Of a stretch of DNA of 61,354 nt, positions 25,765 to 34,417 are shown one piece after another (within the stretch, counting starts at the first letter, position 1; every line of letters begins with the position of its first letter). Source of the DNA: JAXDLW01 sp050998755 (GTDB taxonomy: Bacteria; Chloroflexota; Dormibacteria; DASZGP01); the NCBI GenBank assembly GCA_050998755.1, contig JBPCPW010000088.1:1-61354 (forward strand), given 5' to 3'. A program made the translations under genes and the position numbers. Below the pieces are notes generated by a model. The model saw only the letters and a program-made list of their open reading frames with translations, was not told the DNA's origin and searched no databases.

Positions 25765-26811
25765 CTACAGGCGGGGGGGCACAGGGCTGGGGGTGACCAC
25801 CACCGGCACCGACACGGGGGATGTCACGGGGATCGCCGTCCTCCCGCCGTCATTTCGCCTCGGGGTGCCCGCGGACCGCCAGATCAGGCGGTGGATCGGT
25901 ATCCACCTCGGGATGTCCCTGATCCCTGGTATGTATGGGACCAGCAGAAGAAGCAGGCTGAGGACCAGCATGATCGCGACGATCACCAGGTCCGCGTTGG
26001 CGGCGAACAGGCCGCCGGGCTGGAACTGCGGTAGCTGGTACCACATCGTGTAAAGCCAGAGCCACGTCTGACCGGGGTACATGCCGGGCTCGTTCATCAT
26101 TCCCCATTGGCTGCCGGTCAGCTTGGCATCGTGGGCCAGGCTGGCCAGGTGGGTGCCATCGGCCATGAAGAGCAGCGGCTTGGTGAAGTCGCTCTGGTAG
26201 AAGCGACCACTGTTGAGCAGCGCGCCGTCGAGACCACCGGAGAGCGCAAGCGCGGTTTCGCGGTCCATCAGGACGCTGACCGGGCCGTATTCTCCGGCGG
26301 CGACCACGACCTTGCCGTCCTTGACCGGCGCCTTGGCGAGCGCCTTGGTGTACGCGTCAAGCCATGCGCCTTGCTGCTTGGAGTCGGCGGCACCATAGGT
26401 CTTCAGCGCGGTCGCCAGCTCGGTGTCTCCGATACTGGCGCCCTGCAGCGGTCCGATGACGAAATCGTTGGCCGCGTCCACCCGCTGGTGCACACCAAGC
26501 GACCGCTGCAGCGAGATCGGCCCGAGGCTCTGCACGGACGCGCTGCCGTCGCTGTAGGGCGGCCCGTATGCAGATGACGCGCTGGTCCCGGCGAGCTCGC
26601 CCGCGGCGGTTGTGACGAAATCGGCCGGGTCGTCCTTGGCCCAGGTCTGTATCGTCAACGGCGCGACGTCGGGCGATGAGAGGAACGCGGCGAGGACCAG
26701 CACCAGCACGGTGATCGCGGCCATGGCGATGGCCAGCTCCTTGATGAGGTCGTAGGGCACCATACGGATATTTCGGTAGTACGCCTCCTGGGTGATCTCA
26801 GGCGACTTCAT
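25765..26811 (-). CDS. Cytochrome b C-terminal-type subunit with large soluble insertion
   Basis: 348-aa protein: N-terminal helix (IAMAAITVLVLVLAAF), a soluble part of about 220 aa and a C-terminal helix (VIVAIMLVLSLLLLLVPYIP) followed by GIRDIPRWIPIHRLIWR. The segment MYPGQTWLWLYTMWYQLPQF resembles the P-x-W-Y-F region of cytochrome b/b6f subunit IV, so I read it as the quinone-site half of a split cytochrome b with an unusual insertion. ATG 26811 overlaps the cytochrome b N-terminal gene by 14 nt; the open frame further upstream is shadow. No Rieske or cytochrome c gene is in the window. Confidence 0.6.
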   Translation of the reverse strand: MKSPEITQEAYYRNIRMVPYDLIKELAIAMAAITVLVLVLAAFLSSPDVAPLTIQTWAKDDPADFVTTAAGELAGTSASSAYGPPYSDGSASVQSLGPISLQRSLGVHQRVDAANDFVIGPLQGASIGDTELATALKTYGAADSKQQGAWLDAYTKALAKAPVKDGKVVVAAGEYGPVSVLMDRETALALSGGLDGALLNSGRFYQSDFTKPLLFMADGTHLASLAHDAKLTGSQWGMMNEPGMYPGQTWLWLYTMWYQLPQFQPGGLFAANADLVIVAIMLVLSLLLLLVPYIPGIRDIPRWIPIHRLIWRSAGTPRRNDGGRTAIPVTSPVSVPVVVTPSPVPPRL

Positions 26812-27439
26812 CGCGACCTCCGCTGTTGATCGGCTTGACCACGCCGTGCAGCCGCACCATGACCAGGTGCACGCCAACCAGCGTGGCGACCAGGACCGGC
26901 AGCATCATGATGTGCAGCCCGTACATCTGGCCGAAATTCAGGACATTGAAGAAACCACCTGCCCCGGTCGAGTTGACCGCGTCCTTGGCATTCACGGCAA
27001 TCCACTGGGACCCGAAGTTCTGCTGGGCCAGGTAGCCGGTGAACGCCGTGACCACGCTGATCAGGAATATGACCACGCCGACCATCCACGTCCGGCCTCG
27101 CCCGTCGCGCCATCCGGCCGCGAAGTACTGCCCTATCAGGTGCAGCACCATGAACACAAAGAACAGCTGGACGCTCCAGAAGTGGAGGCTGTTGACGAAA
27201 CGTCCGATGCGCGAGAGGTGCCACCATTGCGGCCCGAAGAGGGACAGGACGACACCGCTGCCGATCACCCATACCAGGGCGGCGATGGTCACCACCCCGA
27301 AGACGTAGACCCAGGAGCCGACGTAGGCAGGCTGCCGGTCCGGCAGCAGGTGGCTCATGGGCAGCCGGCGCTCCAGCCGGTGGCGCAGGGCCAGGGTCCA
27401 ACTGTGCTTCGGGTTCGCCCAGACGCTCTGCTCAGCCAT
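26798..27439 (-). CDS. Cytochrome b (b6-like) N-terminal subunit
   Basis: 213-aa membrane protein with four helices and the two heme-ligand pairs typical of cytochrome b: His in NSLHFWSVQL and VLHLIGQY in helix 2 (13 residues between), and His in MYGLHIMM and VGVHLVM in helix 4. It places two b hemes in the membrane for quinol oxidation. Its start overlaps the small 51-aa gene by 8 nt and its end overlaps the subunit-IV-like gene, so the three form one complex-encoding operon. Confidence 0.85.
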   Translation of the reverse strand: MAEQSVWANPKHSWTLALRHRLERRLPMSHLLPDRQPAYVGSWVYVFGVVTIAALVWVIGSGVVLSLFGPQWWHLSRIGRFVNSLHFWSVQLFFVFMVLHLIGQYFAAGWRDGRGRTWMVGVVIFLISVVTAFTGYLAQQNFGSQWIAVNAKDAVNSTGAGGFFNVLNFGQMYGLHIMMLPVLVATLVGVHLVMVRLHGVVKPINSGGRDEVA

Positions 27440-27587
27440 CGCGATCAGTCCCCTCGGTCCCCCGGTGGCCCGGGAAGGGAGCCAGCAGCGCGAGGATGAA
27501 CAGCGCGGCCATGACCCCGACGATCACCAGGTTGGGTACCGACAGCAGGATGAAGCCCCAGTGCAGGTAGTTGGCGGGTGCGTCCAT
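27432..27587 (-). CDS. Single-helix membrane subunit (51 aa) of the cytochrome b operon
   Basis: ATG 27587 is preceded by AAAGGAGAG, a strong ribosome site. The product has one hydrophobic segment (WGFILLSVPNLVIVGVMAAL) and a short polar tail. It overlaps the cytochrome b gene by 8 nt. It is probably a small accessory subunit like those of b6f complexes. No family match is recognised by eye; an ATG 42 nt further upstream is out of range of the ribosome site. Confidence 0.65.
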   Translation of the reverse strand: MDAPANYLHWGFILLSVPNLVIVGVMAALFILALLAPFPGHRGTEGTDRDG

Positions 27588-27896
27588 GGTCTCTCCTTTA
27601 ATTTGGCGGAGCATCGTACTTGTGGGCACTCTGACTCCACGCTCCAGTTGTAGGGCTCCCGGCGTAACAGAAGCAGCAACAGGTCAACGGGCGGCGGGTT
27701 GTCGAATCTCCAATACGCCCCGCGCCGACTAGCATCCCGGCCATCGCCGGGGCGAGGTAGGGCCGTTCGTCCTGACTCCAGGCGGCCTCCCGACCCTGTT
27801 CCGCCGGGGCGTGCAGGCGCAGGCTCAGGTGAGTCCGATGCCATCGCCTGGCTTTCCAGGACCGCCGCTGATTTCCCGATTCAAGGAGGACCCAAA

Positions 27897-28988
27897 ATGA
27901 AAGCTCTCGTCTACCACGGTCCCGGCCAGCGCGCCTGGGACGAGGTCCCCAACCCGGTGATCCAGGCGCCGACCGACGCCATCATCCACGTTGACACCAC
28001 GACCATATGCGGCACCGATCTGCACATTCTCAAAGGCGATGTGCCTGATTGCCTGCCCGGAACCATCCTCGGCCACGAGGCCGTGGGAACCATCGTGGAG
28101 ACCGGCGCCGCGGTCAGCAATTTCCAGATCGGTGACCATGTCCTGGTCTCCTGCATCACCTCGTGTGGGCGTTGCCGCTTCTGCAAGGAGCGCCGCTACG
28201 GTCAGTGCACCGGCGGCGGAGGGTGGATTCTCGGCCATACCATCGATGGCGTCCAGGCCGAATATGCGCGGCTGCCATTCGCCGACACCTCGCTTTACCG
28301 GGTACCGTCGGCGTTGGCCGACGAGCAGGTACTGTTCCTCTCGGACATCCTCCCGACGTCGATGGAAGTCGGGGTCCTGAACGGACAGGTCAGCCCTGGT
28401 GACACCGTCGCCATCGTGGGTGCGGGTCCGATCGGCCTCGCCGCGATCCTGACCGCGAAGCTCTACACCCCGGGGCGGATCATCGCCATCGACATGGACG
28501 ACGCTCGCCTGGAGCGCGCGCGCGCCTTCGGTGCCGACGAGACCATCAACAACGGTCGCGATGACGCCGTCAAGCTGGTCTCCGAGATGACCGGTGGGCT
28601 GGGCGCGGACGTTGCCATGGAGGCAGTGGGCATACCCGCCACCTTCGAGCTGGCCACCGAGCTGGTCCGGCCCGCCGGGCACGTCGCCAACATCGGCGTT
28701 CACGGCAAACCTGCGGTGCTTCACCTTGAGAAGCTGTGGGCGCGCGATATCACGGTGACCATGGGGCTGGTCGATACCTACTCGATCCAGCAGCTGCTGT
28801 CGCTGATCGAGGGCGGCCGGCTGGACCCGACCATCCTGGTGACCCATCGTTTCCCACTCGGAGACGCGATGGCGGCGTACGATGCTTTCGCGGACGCAGT
28901 CAACAGCAAGGCCCTGAAGGTCGTGCTCGCGGCGCAGACCGGGGTCACAAACGACTCCGCAACGGCCGCGGCATTGGCCCTCGCCTGA
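27897..28988 (+). CDS. Zinc-dependent alcohol dehydrogenase (MDR family)
   Basis: 363-aa medium-chain dehydrogenase. Catalytic zinc ligands are Cys in TTICGTDLH and His/Glu in GHEAVG; structural zinc is held by four Cys in SCGRCRFCKERRYGQC; the NAD(P) site is VGAGPIGLAAI with Asp at the end of strand 2 (IAIDMDDARL), pointing to NAD. ATG 27897 follows AAGGAGGA. It directly precedes the PHA synthase gene (67-nt gap), so it may supply or consume alcohol/ketone precursors in the same regulon. Confidence 0.92.
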   Translation: MKALVYHGPGQRAWDEVPNPVIQAPTDAIIHVDTTTICGTDLHILKGDVPDCLPGTILGHEAVGTIVETGAAVSNFQIGDHVLVSCITSCGRCRFCKERRYGQCTGGGGWILGHTIDGVQAEYARLPFADTSLYRVPSALADEQVLFLSDILPTSMEVGVLNGQVSPGDTVAIVGAGPIGLAAILTAKLYTPGRIIAIDMDDARLERARAFGADETINNGRDDAVKLVSEMTGGLGADVAMEAVGIPATFELATELVRPAGHVANIGVHGKPAVLHLEKLWARDITVTMGLVDTYSIQQLLSLIEGGRLDPTILVTHRFPLGDAMAAYDAFADAVNSKALKVVLAAQTGVTNDSATAAALALA

Positions 28989-29055
28989 TCGCTGGGAGCG
29001 GGCGGCCGGCCTCCCCGGCCGCCCCACCCCATCCACTCCAAGGAGATCTGATCTA

Positions 29056-30819
29056 ATGGCAGTCGTGGCAGTACAGAAAAGGGCGGCCAAAGCGGCGACG
29101 CCCGTCAAGCCGGTCAAGCCGGTCAAGCCGGTCAAGCCGGTCATTCTGGTGACCCATCCCGAGGTCGTCGAGGAGGTCGCGGGGGTCATTGGTGGCGCCA
29201 ACCCGCTGATCGGGCTGTCCCGCCTGCAGATCGCCGCGGCCGCCGCCCGCTGGGCGCGCCACCTGGTCACCGATCCCGCGGTCGCCGCGGACCACGGACT
29301 TCGCCTCACCGGCCACCTGGTGCGGATCGCCGCCGGGAGTTCGTCGATCTCCGCCGACCCCAAGGACCGTCGCTTCGTCGACCCCACCTTCGCCCAGAAC
29401 CCGTTCTACCGCCGGCTGATGCAGACCTACCTCGCCTGGCGCGCCGAGGTGCTGGCCAGCATCGACGATCTCAAGCTCGACGAGAAGAGCGCCGACCGCG
29501 CCCGTTTCGCGCTTTCGCTGCTGACCGAGGCCGCGGCCCCGACCAACAGCCTGCTGGGCAACCCCGCGGCGCTCAAACGCGTGCTCGAGACCGGCGGCGC
29601 GTCGCTTGCCCGTGGGCTGGTGAACCGTGCCAGGGACATCCGCAGCAACGGTGGGATGCCGTCAATCGTCGACAGCAAGCCGTTCCGCGTCGGCGAGACG
29701 GTGGCGTCGTCACCGGGAGCGGTGATCTTCCGCAACGAGTTGTTGGAGCTGATCCAATACGCCCCCACGACCACCTCAATCAGCAAGCGCCCTACGCTGC
29801 TCATCCCGCCCCAGATCAACAAGTTCTACATCCTTGACCTGGCCCCCGGCCGCAGCTTCATCGCGCACGCTGTTGCCCAGGGCATCCCGTTCTTCGCCAT
29901 CAGTTGGCGCAATCCGACTCCCGCGCAGCGGGACTGGGGGCTCGATACGTATCTCGAGGCGATCCTCGAAGCCGTCGATGTAACCCTGGCGGTGAGCGAG
30001 AGCCCTGACCTCAACCTGCTGGCGATGTGCGCGGGCGGCCTGACCGGGGCATGCCTGCTGGGCCACCTGGCCCACGTCGGTGACACGCGGGTGCAGTCGG
30101 CGTCCTTTGTCGTCACCGCCATCGACAACGGCGTACGGTCCCAGATGAACATCTTCGCTTCCGAACGCGCGGTCAGGGCATCGATCGGCGCATCGCGCAA
30201 GAAGGGAATCCTGGCGGGCGCCGAACTCAGCAAGGTTTTCGCGTGGATGCGCCCTAACGACCTGGTCTGGAACTACTGGGTCAGCAACTACCTGCTGGGC
30301 GAACAGCCCCCGGCTTTCGACATCCTGGCCTGGAATGTCGACAGCACCAACCTGCCGGCGAAACTGCACGAGGAGTTCATGCACATGTTCCTGGACAACC
30401 CACTGGTGCGGCCCGGGGCGATGAAGGCCCTTGGCTCCCCGGTCGATCTTGGTGCTGTGACCTGCGACGTGTATGCGGTGGGCGCCACCACCGACCACCT
30501 GGTTCCCTGGCAGGGCGCGTACCAGGCAACCCAGTTGTTTGGCGGGAAGCGGCGCTTCGTGCTCAGCTCGAGCGGCCACATCCAGGCCATCGTGAACCCA
30601 CCGGGCAACCCCAAGGCGCGCTACTACACCAGCGACGAGTACGTCGCGGACGGGGAGCAGTGGCTCAAGGGAGCCAACCAGGTCACGGGGTCGTGGTGGG
30701 AGGACTGGGCTGCCTGGACCAGGGAGCGGTCGGGCGGACAGCGCCCGGCGCCCACCAGGGTGGGCAATCGCAAGCACCCGGCCCTCGACCCGGCACCCGG
30801 CCGCTACGTCCACGGCTGA
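29056..30819 (+). CDS. phaC: Polyhydroxyalkanoate synthase (class II-like PhaC)
   Basis: 587-aa granule-associated enzyme that polymerises 3-hydroxyacyl-CoA. It has the PhaC N-terminal domain (DRRFVDPTFAQNPFYRRLMQ) and an alpha/beta-hydrolase core with the nucleophile Cys in NLLAMCAGGLTG, Asp in the later core and His in SSGHIQAIVNPPG. Length and sequence style resemble class II (medium-chain) synthases. The first 40 residues include a four-fold Pro-Val-Lys repeat not found in the family. ATG 29056 follows AAGGAG. It precedes a matching depolymerase gene. Confidence 0.93.
   Translation: MAVVAVQKRAAKAATPVKPVKPVKPVKPVILVTHPEVVEEVAGVIGGANPLIGLSRLQIAAAAARWARHLVTDPAVAADHGLRLTGHLVRIAAGSSSISADPKDRRFVDPTFAQNPFYRRLMQTYLAWRAEVLASIDDLKLDEKSADRARFALSLLTEAAAPTNSLLGNPAALKRVLETGGASLARGLVNRARDIRSNGGMPSIVDSKPFRVGETVASSPGAVIFRNELLELIQYAPTTTSISKRPTLLIPPQINKFYILDLAPGRSFIAHAVAQGIPFFAISWRNPTPAQRDWGLDTYLEAILEAVDVTLAVSESPDLNLLAMCAGGLTGACLLGHLAHVGDTRVQSASFVVTAIDNGVRSQMNIFASERAVRASIGASRKKGILAGAELSKVFAWMRPNDLVWNYWVSNYLLGEQPPAFDILAWNVDSTNLPAKLHEEFMHMFLDNPLVRPGAMKALGSPVDLGAVTCDVYAVGATTDHLVPWQGAYQATQLFGGKRRFVLSSSGHIQAIVNPPGNPKARYYTSDEYVADGEQWLKGANQVTGSWWEDWAAWTRERSGGQRPAPTRVGNRKHPALDPAPGRYVHG
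29104..29139 (+). repeat. Tandem 9-bp repeat inside the phaC 5' end
   Basis: Four perfect copies of GTCAAGCCG, adding Val-Lys-Pro units near residues 17-28 of PhaC. Slippage would change the length by three residues per unit without shifting the frame. Confidence 0.95.
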
Positions 30820-30865
30820 CCCGGTCGCCCGGCGCGCACGGCGCCCGGACGCCCCGGAGCAGTGG

Positions 30866-31645
30866 GTGGAGACCGTCGACGGTGTTCGTCTGAACGTCTC
30901 GGTGGCCGGCCGCGGCGGCTCGGTGCCCCTGGTGCTGGTGAGCGGCATCGGCGCGCCCCTGGAGTTGTGGGAGCCGTTCCGGCGGGCTTTGGACATCGAG
31001 ACGATTGCCATCGACGCGCCCGGCGTGGGTGGCTCGCAGACGCTGCGCTGGCCTCGCACGATGTGGGGCATCGCGGGCCTGCTGGATCGGCTGCTGGACC
31101 AGCTCGAGTACCAGACCGTCGACCTGCTGGGGTTGTCGTGGGGAGGGGGCGTGGCCCAGCACTTGGCGCTGAGGCGCGGCCGTCGGGTGCGGCGGCTGGT
31201 GCTGGCCTCTACCGGCTTTGGGCTCTGGAGCATCCCTGGCGATCTTCGGGCGATGGCCCACCTTCTGACCCCCAGGCGGTACTTCTCGGAGAGCCACTTC
31301 ATGCGCATCGCACCGTCGATGTACGGCGGCGAAACCCGGCGCAACCCGGGTCGGCTACAGGGGCAGGCGGAGGTGCGTTCTGCACGGCGGCCGAGCGCCG
31401 TGGGATACGCCCACCAGGTCGCGGCTGCCTGGACCTGGGTCGGGTTGCCGATGTTGCCGTTCATCGAATGTGAAACCCTGGTCATCACCGGCGACGACGA
31501 CCCCATTGTGCATGTCGCCAACGGCCGCATCATGTCGGCACTGCTGCCCAACAGCCGGCTTCACGTTGCCCACGGGGGCGGGCACCTGTTCCTGGTCGAC
31601 CAGGCGGCTGAGGCAGCGGCGGTGATCGGCGACTTCCTGCGCTGA
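30866..31645 (+). CDS. phaZ: Poly(3-hydroxyalkanoate) depolymerase (mcl-type PhaZ)
   Basis: 259-aa alpha/beta-hydrolase. VSGIGAPLELWEPF, DAPGVGGS, the lipase box GLSWGG (Ser about residue 91), RRYFSESHFMRIAP and YGGETRRNP match the intracellular medium-chain PHA depolymerase of pseudomonads almost segment by segment. The Asp in GDDDP and the His in GGGHLFL complete the triad. GTG 30866 has a weak CGGAG upstream; the true start may lie slightly further up. With phaC it allows storage and re-use of polymer. Confidence 0.87.
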   Translation: METVDGVRLNVSVAGRGGSVPLVLVSGIGAPLELWEPFRRALDIETIAIDAPGVGGSQTLRWPRTMWGIAGLLDRLLDQLEYQTVDLLGLSWGGGVAQHLALRRGRRVRRLVLASTGFGLWSIPGDLRAMAHLLTPRRYFSESHFMRIAPSMYGGETRRNPGRLQGQAEVRSARRPSAVGYAHQVAAAWTWVGLPMLPFIECETLVITGDDDPIVHVANGRIMSALLPNSRLHVAHGGGHLFLVDQAAEAAAVIGDFLR

Positions 31646-31665
31646 GCCCGGATCGGTGGATCCCG
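31645..31665. repeat. 21-bp intergenic repeat, copy 1
   Basis: Identical to 52597-52617. It contains the small hairpin GGATC-GGTG-GATCC and lies between two convergent gene ends, one base before the stop codon of the minus-strand gene. Likely a shared terminator-like or REP-like element. Confidence 0.8.
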
Positions 31666-31666
31666 G

Positions 31667-32086
31667 CTAAGGTTCCAGGATCACCACGGGGATGACGCGC
31701 TCGGTCTTCGTTTCATAGTCGGCAAACGCCGGCCAGACCTCTGTCATATAGGCGTAGAGCCGGTCCCGCTCAGGTCCGTCGGCGACGACTCGGGCCCGCA
31801 CCTGGAGGTGCTCGGTGCCCTCCGGCGCCGCGACCTCGATGTCGACCACCGGGTTGACCTGCACGCTTCGGTACCAATTCGGGTCCTCCGGCGCACCGGC
31901 CTTCGACGCCACCACGATGAACGAATCGCCGTCACGCCGGTGAACGAGCGGGGTTGTGATGTCCTGGCCGCTGCTGACGCCCTTTGAGGTCATCAGCAGC
32001 AGGGCGTCGCCCCAACCGCCCACGCCACGGCCCTGCTTGGCGTGGAACTCGTCAATCGTCCGCTGGTTGAAATCGGTGGCAGTCAT
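31667..32086 (-). CDS. Deazaflavin (F420)-dependent nitroreductase family protein
   Basis: 139-aa split-barrel protein of the DDN/DUF385 nitroreductase-quinone reductase group: VGGWGDALLLMTSKG, then TTPLVHRRDGDSFIVVASK with GAPEDPNWYRSVQVNP, the standard F420-binding layout. Members reduce quinones or activate nitro compounds and occur mainly in actinobacteria and Chloroflexi-like phyla. Convergent to phaZ with a 21-nt gap. Confidence 0.88.
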   Translation of the reverse strand: MTATDFNQRTIDEFHAKQGRGVGGWGDALLLMTSKGVSSGQDITTPLVHRRDGDSFIVVASKAGAPEDPNWYRSVQVNPVVDIEVAAPEGTEHLQVRARVVADGPERDRLYAYMTEVWPAFADYETKTERVIPVVILEP

Positions 32087-32252
32087 CGATCAGGTTCCCT
32101 CCGGTGTAGGTCCAACCTCTGTTGCAACGCCAACCGAGGACGGCACGTTCCCGCTGGCGGCTCACACGATATTGTCACCAGGGTCGCCGTAAACTCAAAC
32201 AGCTTCTGAGCAGCGGGGGGTAGATGACAACGCAAAAGGAGTCCGCCTGAAG

Positions 32253-33251
32253 ATGGGGATCGGATCGCCGGCCAGGACGATGGCGATCAACGGCGCCATG
32301 CTTTACGGTGCGGGGGCGGCGCTGGTGCTGGTCTTTCTGCTGTTGCCGCATCCCACTGAAGCGGGCCGGCTGCAGATCGTCGTCTCTGGAATCATCGCGG
32401 CGCTGGTGACAGCGCTGCTGGTGGTCGGTCGGGACTGGCTCCCGGCGTGGCTCTTCCCGATGTTGACGGCCGCGGGAACCGCCTTGATCTCCGCCTTGTC
32501 GATGGGCGACGGCACCCACCCGAGCGCCTTCCTCCTTTTGTATATCTGGGCAGCGGTCTACTCCTTCTACTTCTACCCGCTGTCGATCGCCATCTTCCAG
32601 TCCGCATGGATAGCCGCATGCAGCGCCTTTGTGCTTGGCCTCACCACCCCCGGCGAATTCCCGCTGTTTCGATGGCTGATGATCACCGTGACCTCTGTGA
32701 TGGCCGGGCTTGCGGTCCGCCAGTTGGTGGTCCAGGTGGGGCGCCTGGCTGACCACGATGCGGGTACCGACGTCTTCAGTCGGAGGGCCTACCACATCGA
32801 GATCGAACGGGAGATATCGCGCGCGCGGCGGTCCGGTCGGCCGCTTTCACTCGTTGTTCTGGACCTCGACAACTTCAAGCGTCTGAACGACGCGCATGGG
32901 CACGTGCGGGGCGACCGTCATCTGAGGGCGACGGCCCAGCTGTGGCAGCGTCAACTGCGTGTGAACGACTTCCTGGCACGGTATGGCGGTGAGGAGTTCG
33001 TGGCCATCCTGCCCAGCGCCAGTGTGCATCATGCCGGCGTCACGGCAGACCGCCTGCGAGCGTCAGTTCCTGATGGGGAGACAGCCAGCGCTGGGGTGGC
33101 GGAGTGGGATGGTAAAGAAGGTGCCACCGCGCTTTTCGGTCGCGCCGACGCAGCACTCTACCGCGCCAAGGCGGCGGGTAGAAATACCACCGCTGTGGCC
33201 CCAATCGACGACCTCGCGGCGGAGTCGCGCAGCCCGCAGCCAGCGACCTGA
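32253..33251 (+). CDS. Membrane diguanylate cyclase (GGDEF)
   Basis: 332-aa protein: six hydrophobic segments (about residues 12-155) and a GGDEF domain with catalytic RYGGEEF, metal Asp in LDLDNFKRLND and an inhibitory RxxD site (RVND) five residues before the active site. It should make c-di-GMP, with product inhibition. ATG 32253 follows AAAGGAG. The MshEN-like domain of the glycosyltransferase at 45-46.9 kb is a possible target. Confidence 0.92.
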   Translation: MGIGSPARTMAINGAMLYGAGAALVLVFLLLPHPTEAGRLQIVVSGIIAALVTALLVVGRDWLPAWLFPMLTAAGTALISALSMGDGTHPSAFLLLYIWAAVYSFYFYPLSIAIFQSAWIAACSAFVLGLTTPGEFPLFRWLMITVTSVMAGLAVRQLVVQVGRLADHDAGTDVFSRRAYHIEIEREISRARRSGRPLSLVVLDLDNFKRLNDAHGHVRGDRHLRATAQLWQRQLRVNDFLARYGGEEFVAILPSASVHHAGVTADRLRASVPDGETASAGVAEWDGKEGATALFGRADAALYRAKAAGRNTTAVAPIDDLAAESRSPQPAT

Positions 33252-33278
33252 AAACATTCAAACGGGAGGGCTGACCTG

Positions 33279-34415
33279 ATGCCGGAAGTCTCTGGGACCT
33301 GGGATTCGCGCTTCGAGCCGGTGCGCGACGCGCTCGCCGAGCAACTTGAGCTTGACGAGCTTGGCGCGAGCATTGTCGTGGATGTCGACGGCCGCACCGT
33401 CGTGGATATCTGGGGTGGCTGGCGCGACGTGGAGCACCGCTCGCCCTGGCTCGAGGACACGATCACCAACGTGTGGTCGACGACCAAGACGGTCACCAAC
33501 CTCGCAGCCCTGATGTTGGTTGACCGGGGCCAGCTGGATGCCCACGCCCCAGTCGCGAAATATTGGCCGGAGTTTGCCGCCAACGGCAAGGAGCGTGTGG
33601 AGGTCCGGCACCTCCTGGCGCATACCTCTGGGGTGTCAGGCTGGGCGACGCCCTTCACGGTTGAGGACATGTACGACTGGCAGAAATCCACCGCCCAGCT
33701 GGCATCGCAGGCCCCATGGTGGGAGCCGGGCACGGCGTCTGGCTACCACGCCGCGAATCAGGGCCACCTTGTCGGCGAGGTTGTGCGCCGGGTCACCGGT
33801 AAGCCCCTTAAGACGTTCGTCGCTGAGGAGATCGCGGGCCCCCTTGGCGCCGACTTCCAGATCGGGGCCGTCGAGGCGGATTGGGACAGGATCGCGCCGG
33901 TGGTCGCCCCGCCGCCGCTGAACATCGACATGTCCACGATTGACTTCGAAGGTCCGGCATTCAAGACGCTGACCGGGCCCCTGATCGAAGCCAACGCGGC
34001 CAACACCCCGGGCTGGCGGCGAGCCGACATGGGCGCCATCAACGGGCATGGCAACGCCCGCTCCGTGGCCCGGATCCTGAAGGCGCTCAGCCTGGACGGC
34101 GTCGTCGACGGCACGCGGCTGCTGTCCCCGGACACCATCGGACTTATCTTCGAGGAGCAGAGCAACGGCATTGACCTGGTCCTCGGTGTGCCGCTGAGGT
34201 TCGGCATGGGTTTTGCCCTGCCTGAAGGCGAGACGGTTCCCTACATCCCGCAGGGGCGCTGCTGCTACTGGGGTGGCTGGGGTGGATCGCTGATCGTGGC
34301 TGACCTGGATCGCCGGACAACGATCAGCTACATGATGAACCGGATGGGCGCCGGGATCATAGGGTCCGACCGTTCGGCCGCCTACGCGCGAGCCATAGAG
34401 GCCTGCCTGGACTGA
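33279..34415 (+). CDS. Serine beta-lactamase-like hydrolase/esterase (EstB type)
   Basis: 378-aa enzyme of the class C beta-lactamase/esterase superfamily. The nucleophile lies in WSTTKTV (S-x-x-K), YHAANQGHL gives the Tyr of Y-x-N, and GGWGGS near the C-terminus stands for the third motif. No signal peptide is visible, so it is probably a cytosolic esterase. ATG follows GGGAGG. It lies 27 nt behind the cyclase gene and may be co-transcribed. Confidence 0.88.
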   Translation: MPEVSGTWDSRFEPVRDALAEQLELDELGASIVVDVDGRTVVDIWGGWRDVEHRSPWLEDTITNVWSTTKTVTNLAALMLVDRGQLDAHAPVAKYWPEFAANGKERVEVRHLLAHTSGVSGWATPFTVEDMYDWQKSTAQLASQAPWWEPGTASGYHAANQGHLVGEVVRRVTGKPLKTFVAEEIAGPLGADFQIGAVEADWDRIAPVVAPPPLNIDMSTIDFEGPAFKTLTGPLIEANAANTPGWRRADMGAINGHGNARSVARILKALSLDGVVDGTRLLSPDTIGLIFEEQSNGIDLVLGVPLRFGMGFALPEGETVPYIPQGRCCYWGGWGGSLIVADLDRRTTISYMMNRMGAGIIGSDRSAAYARAIEACLD

Positions 34416-34417
34416 TT

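Noticed and set aside
29776..31551. 591-codon antisense frame opposite phaC/phaZ
   Set aside because: Codon pattern is the mirror of real genes on the plus strand, and no domain is visible.
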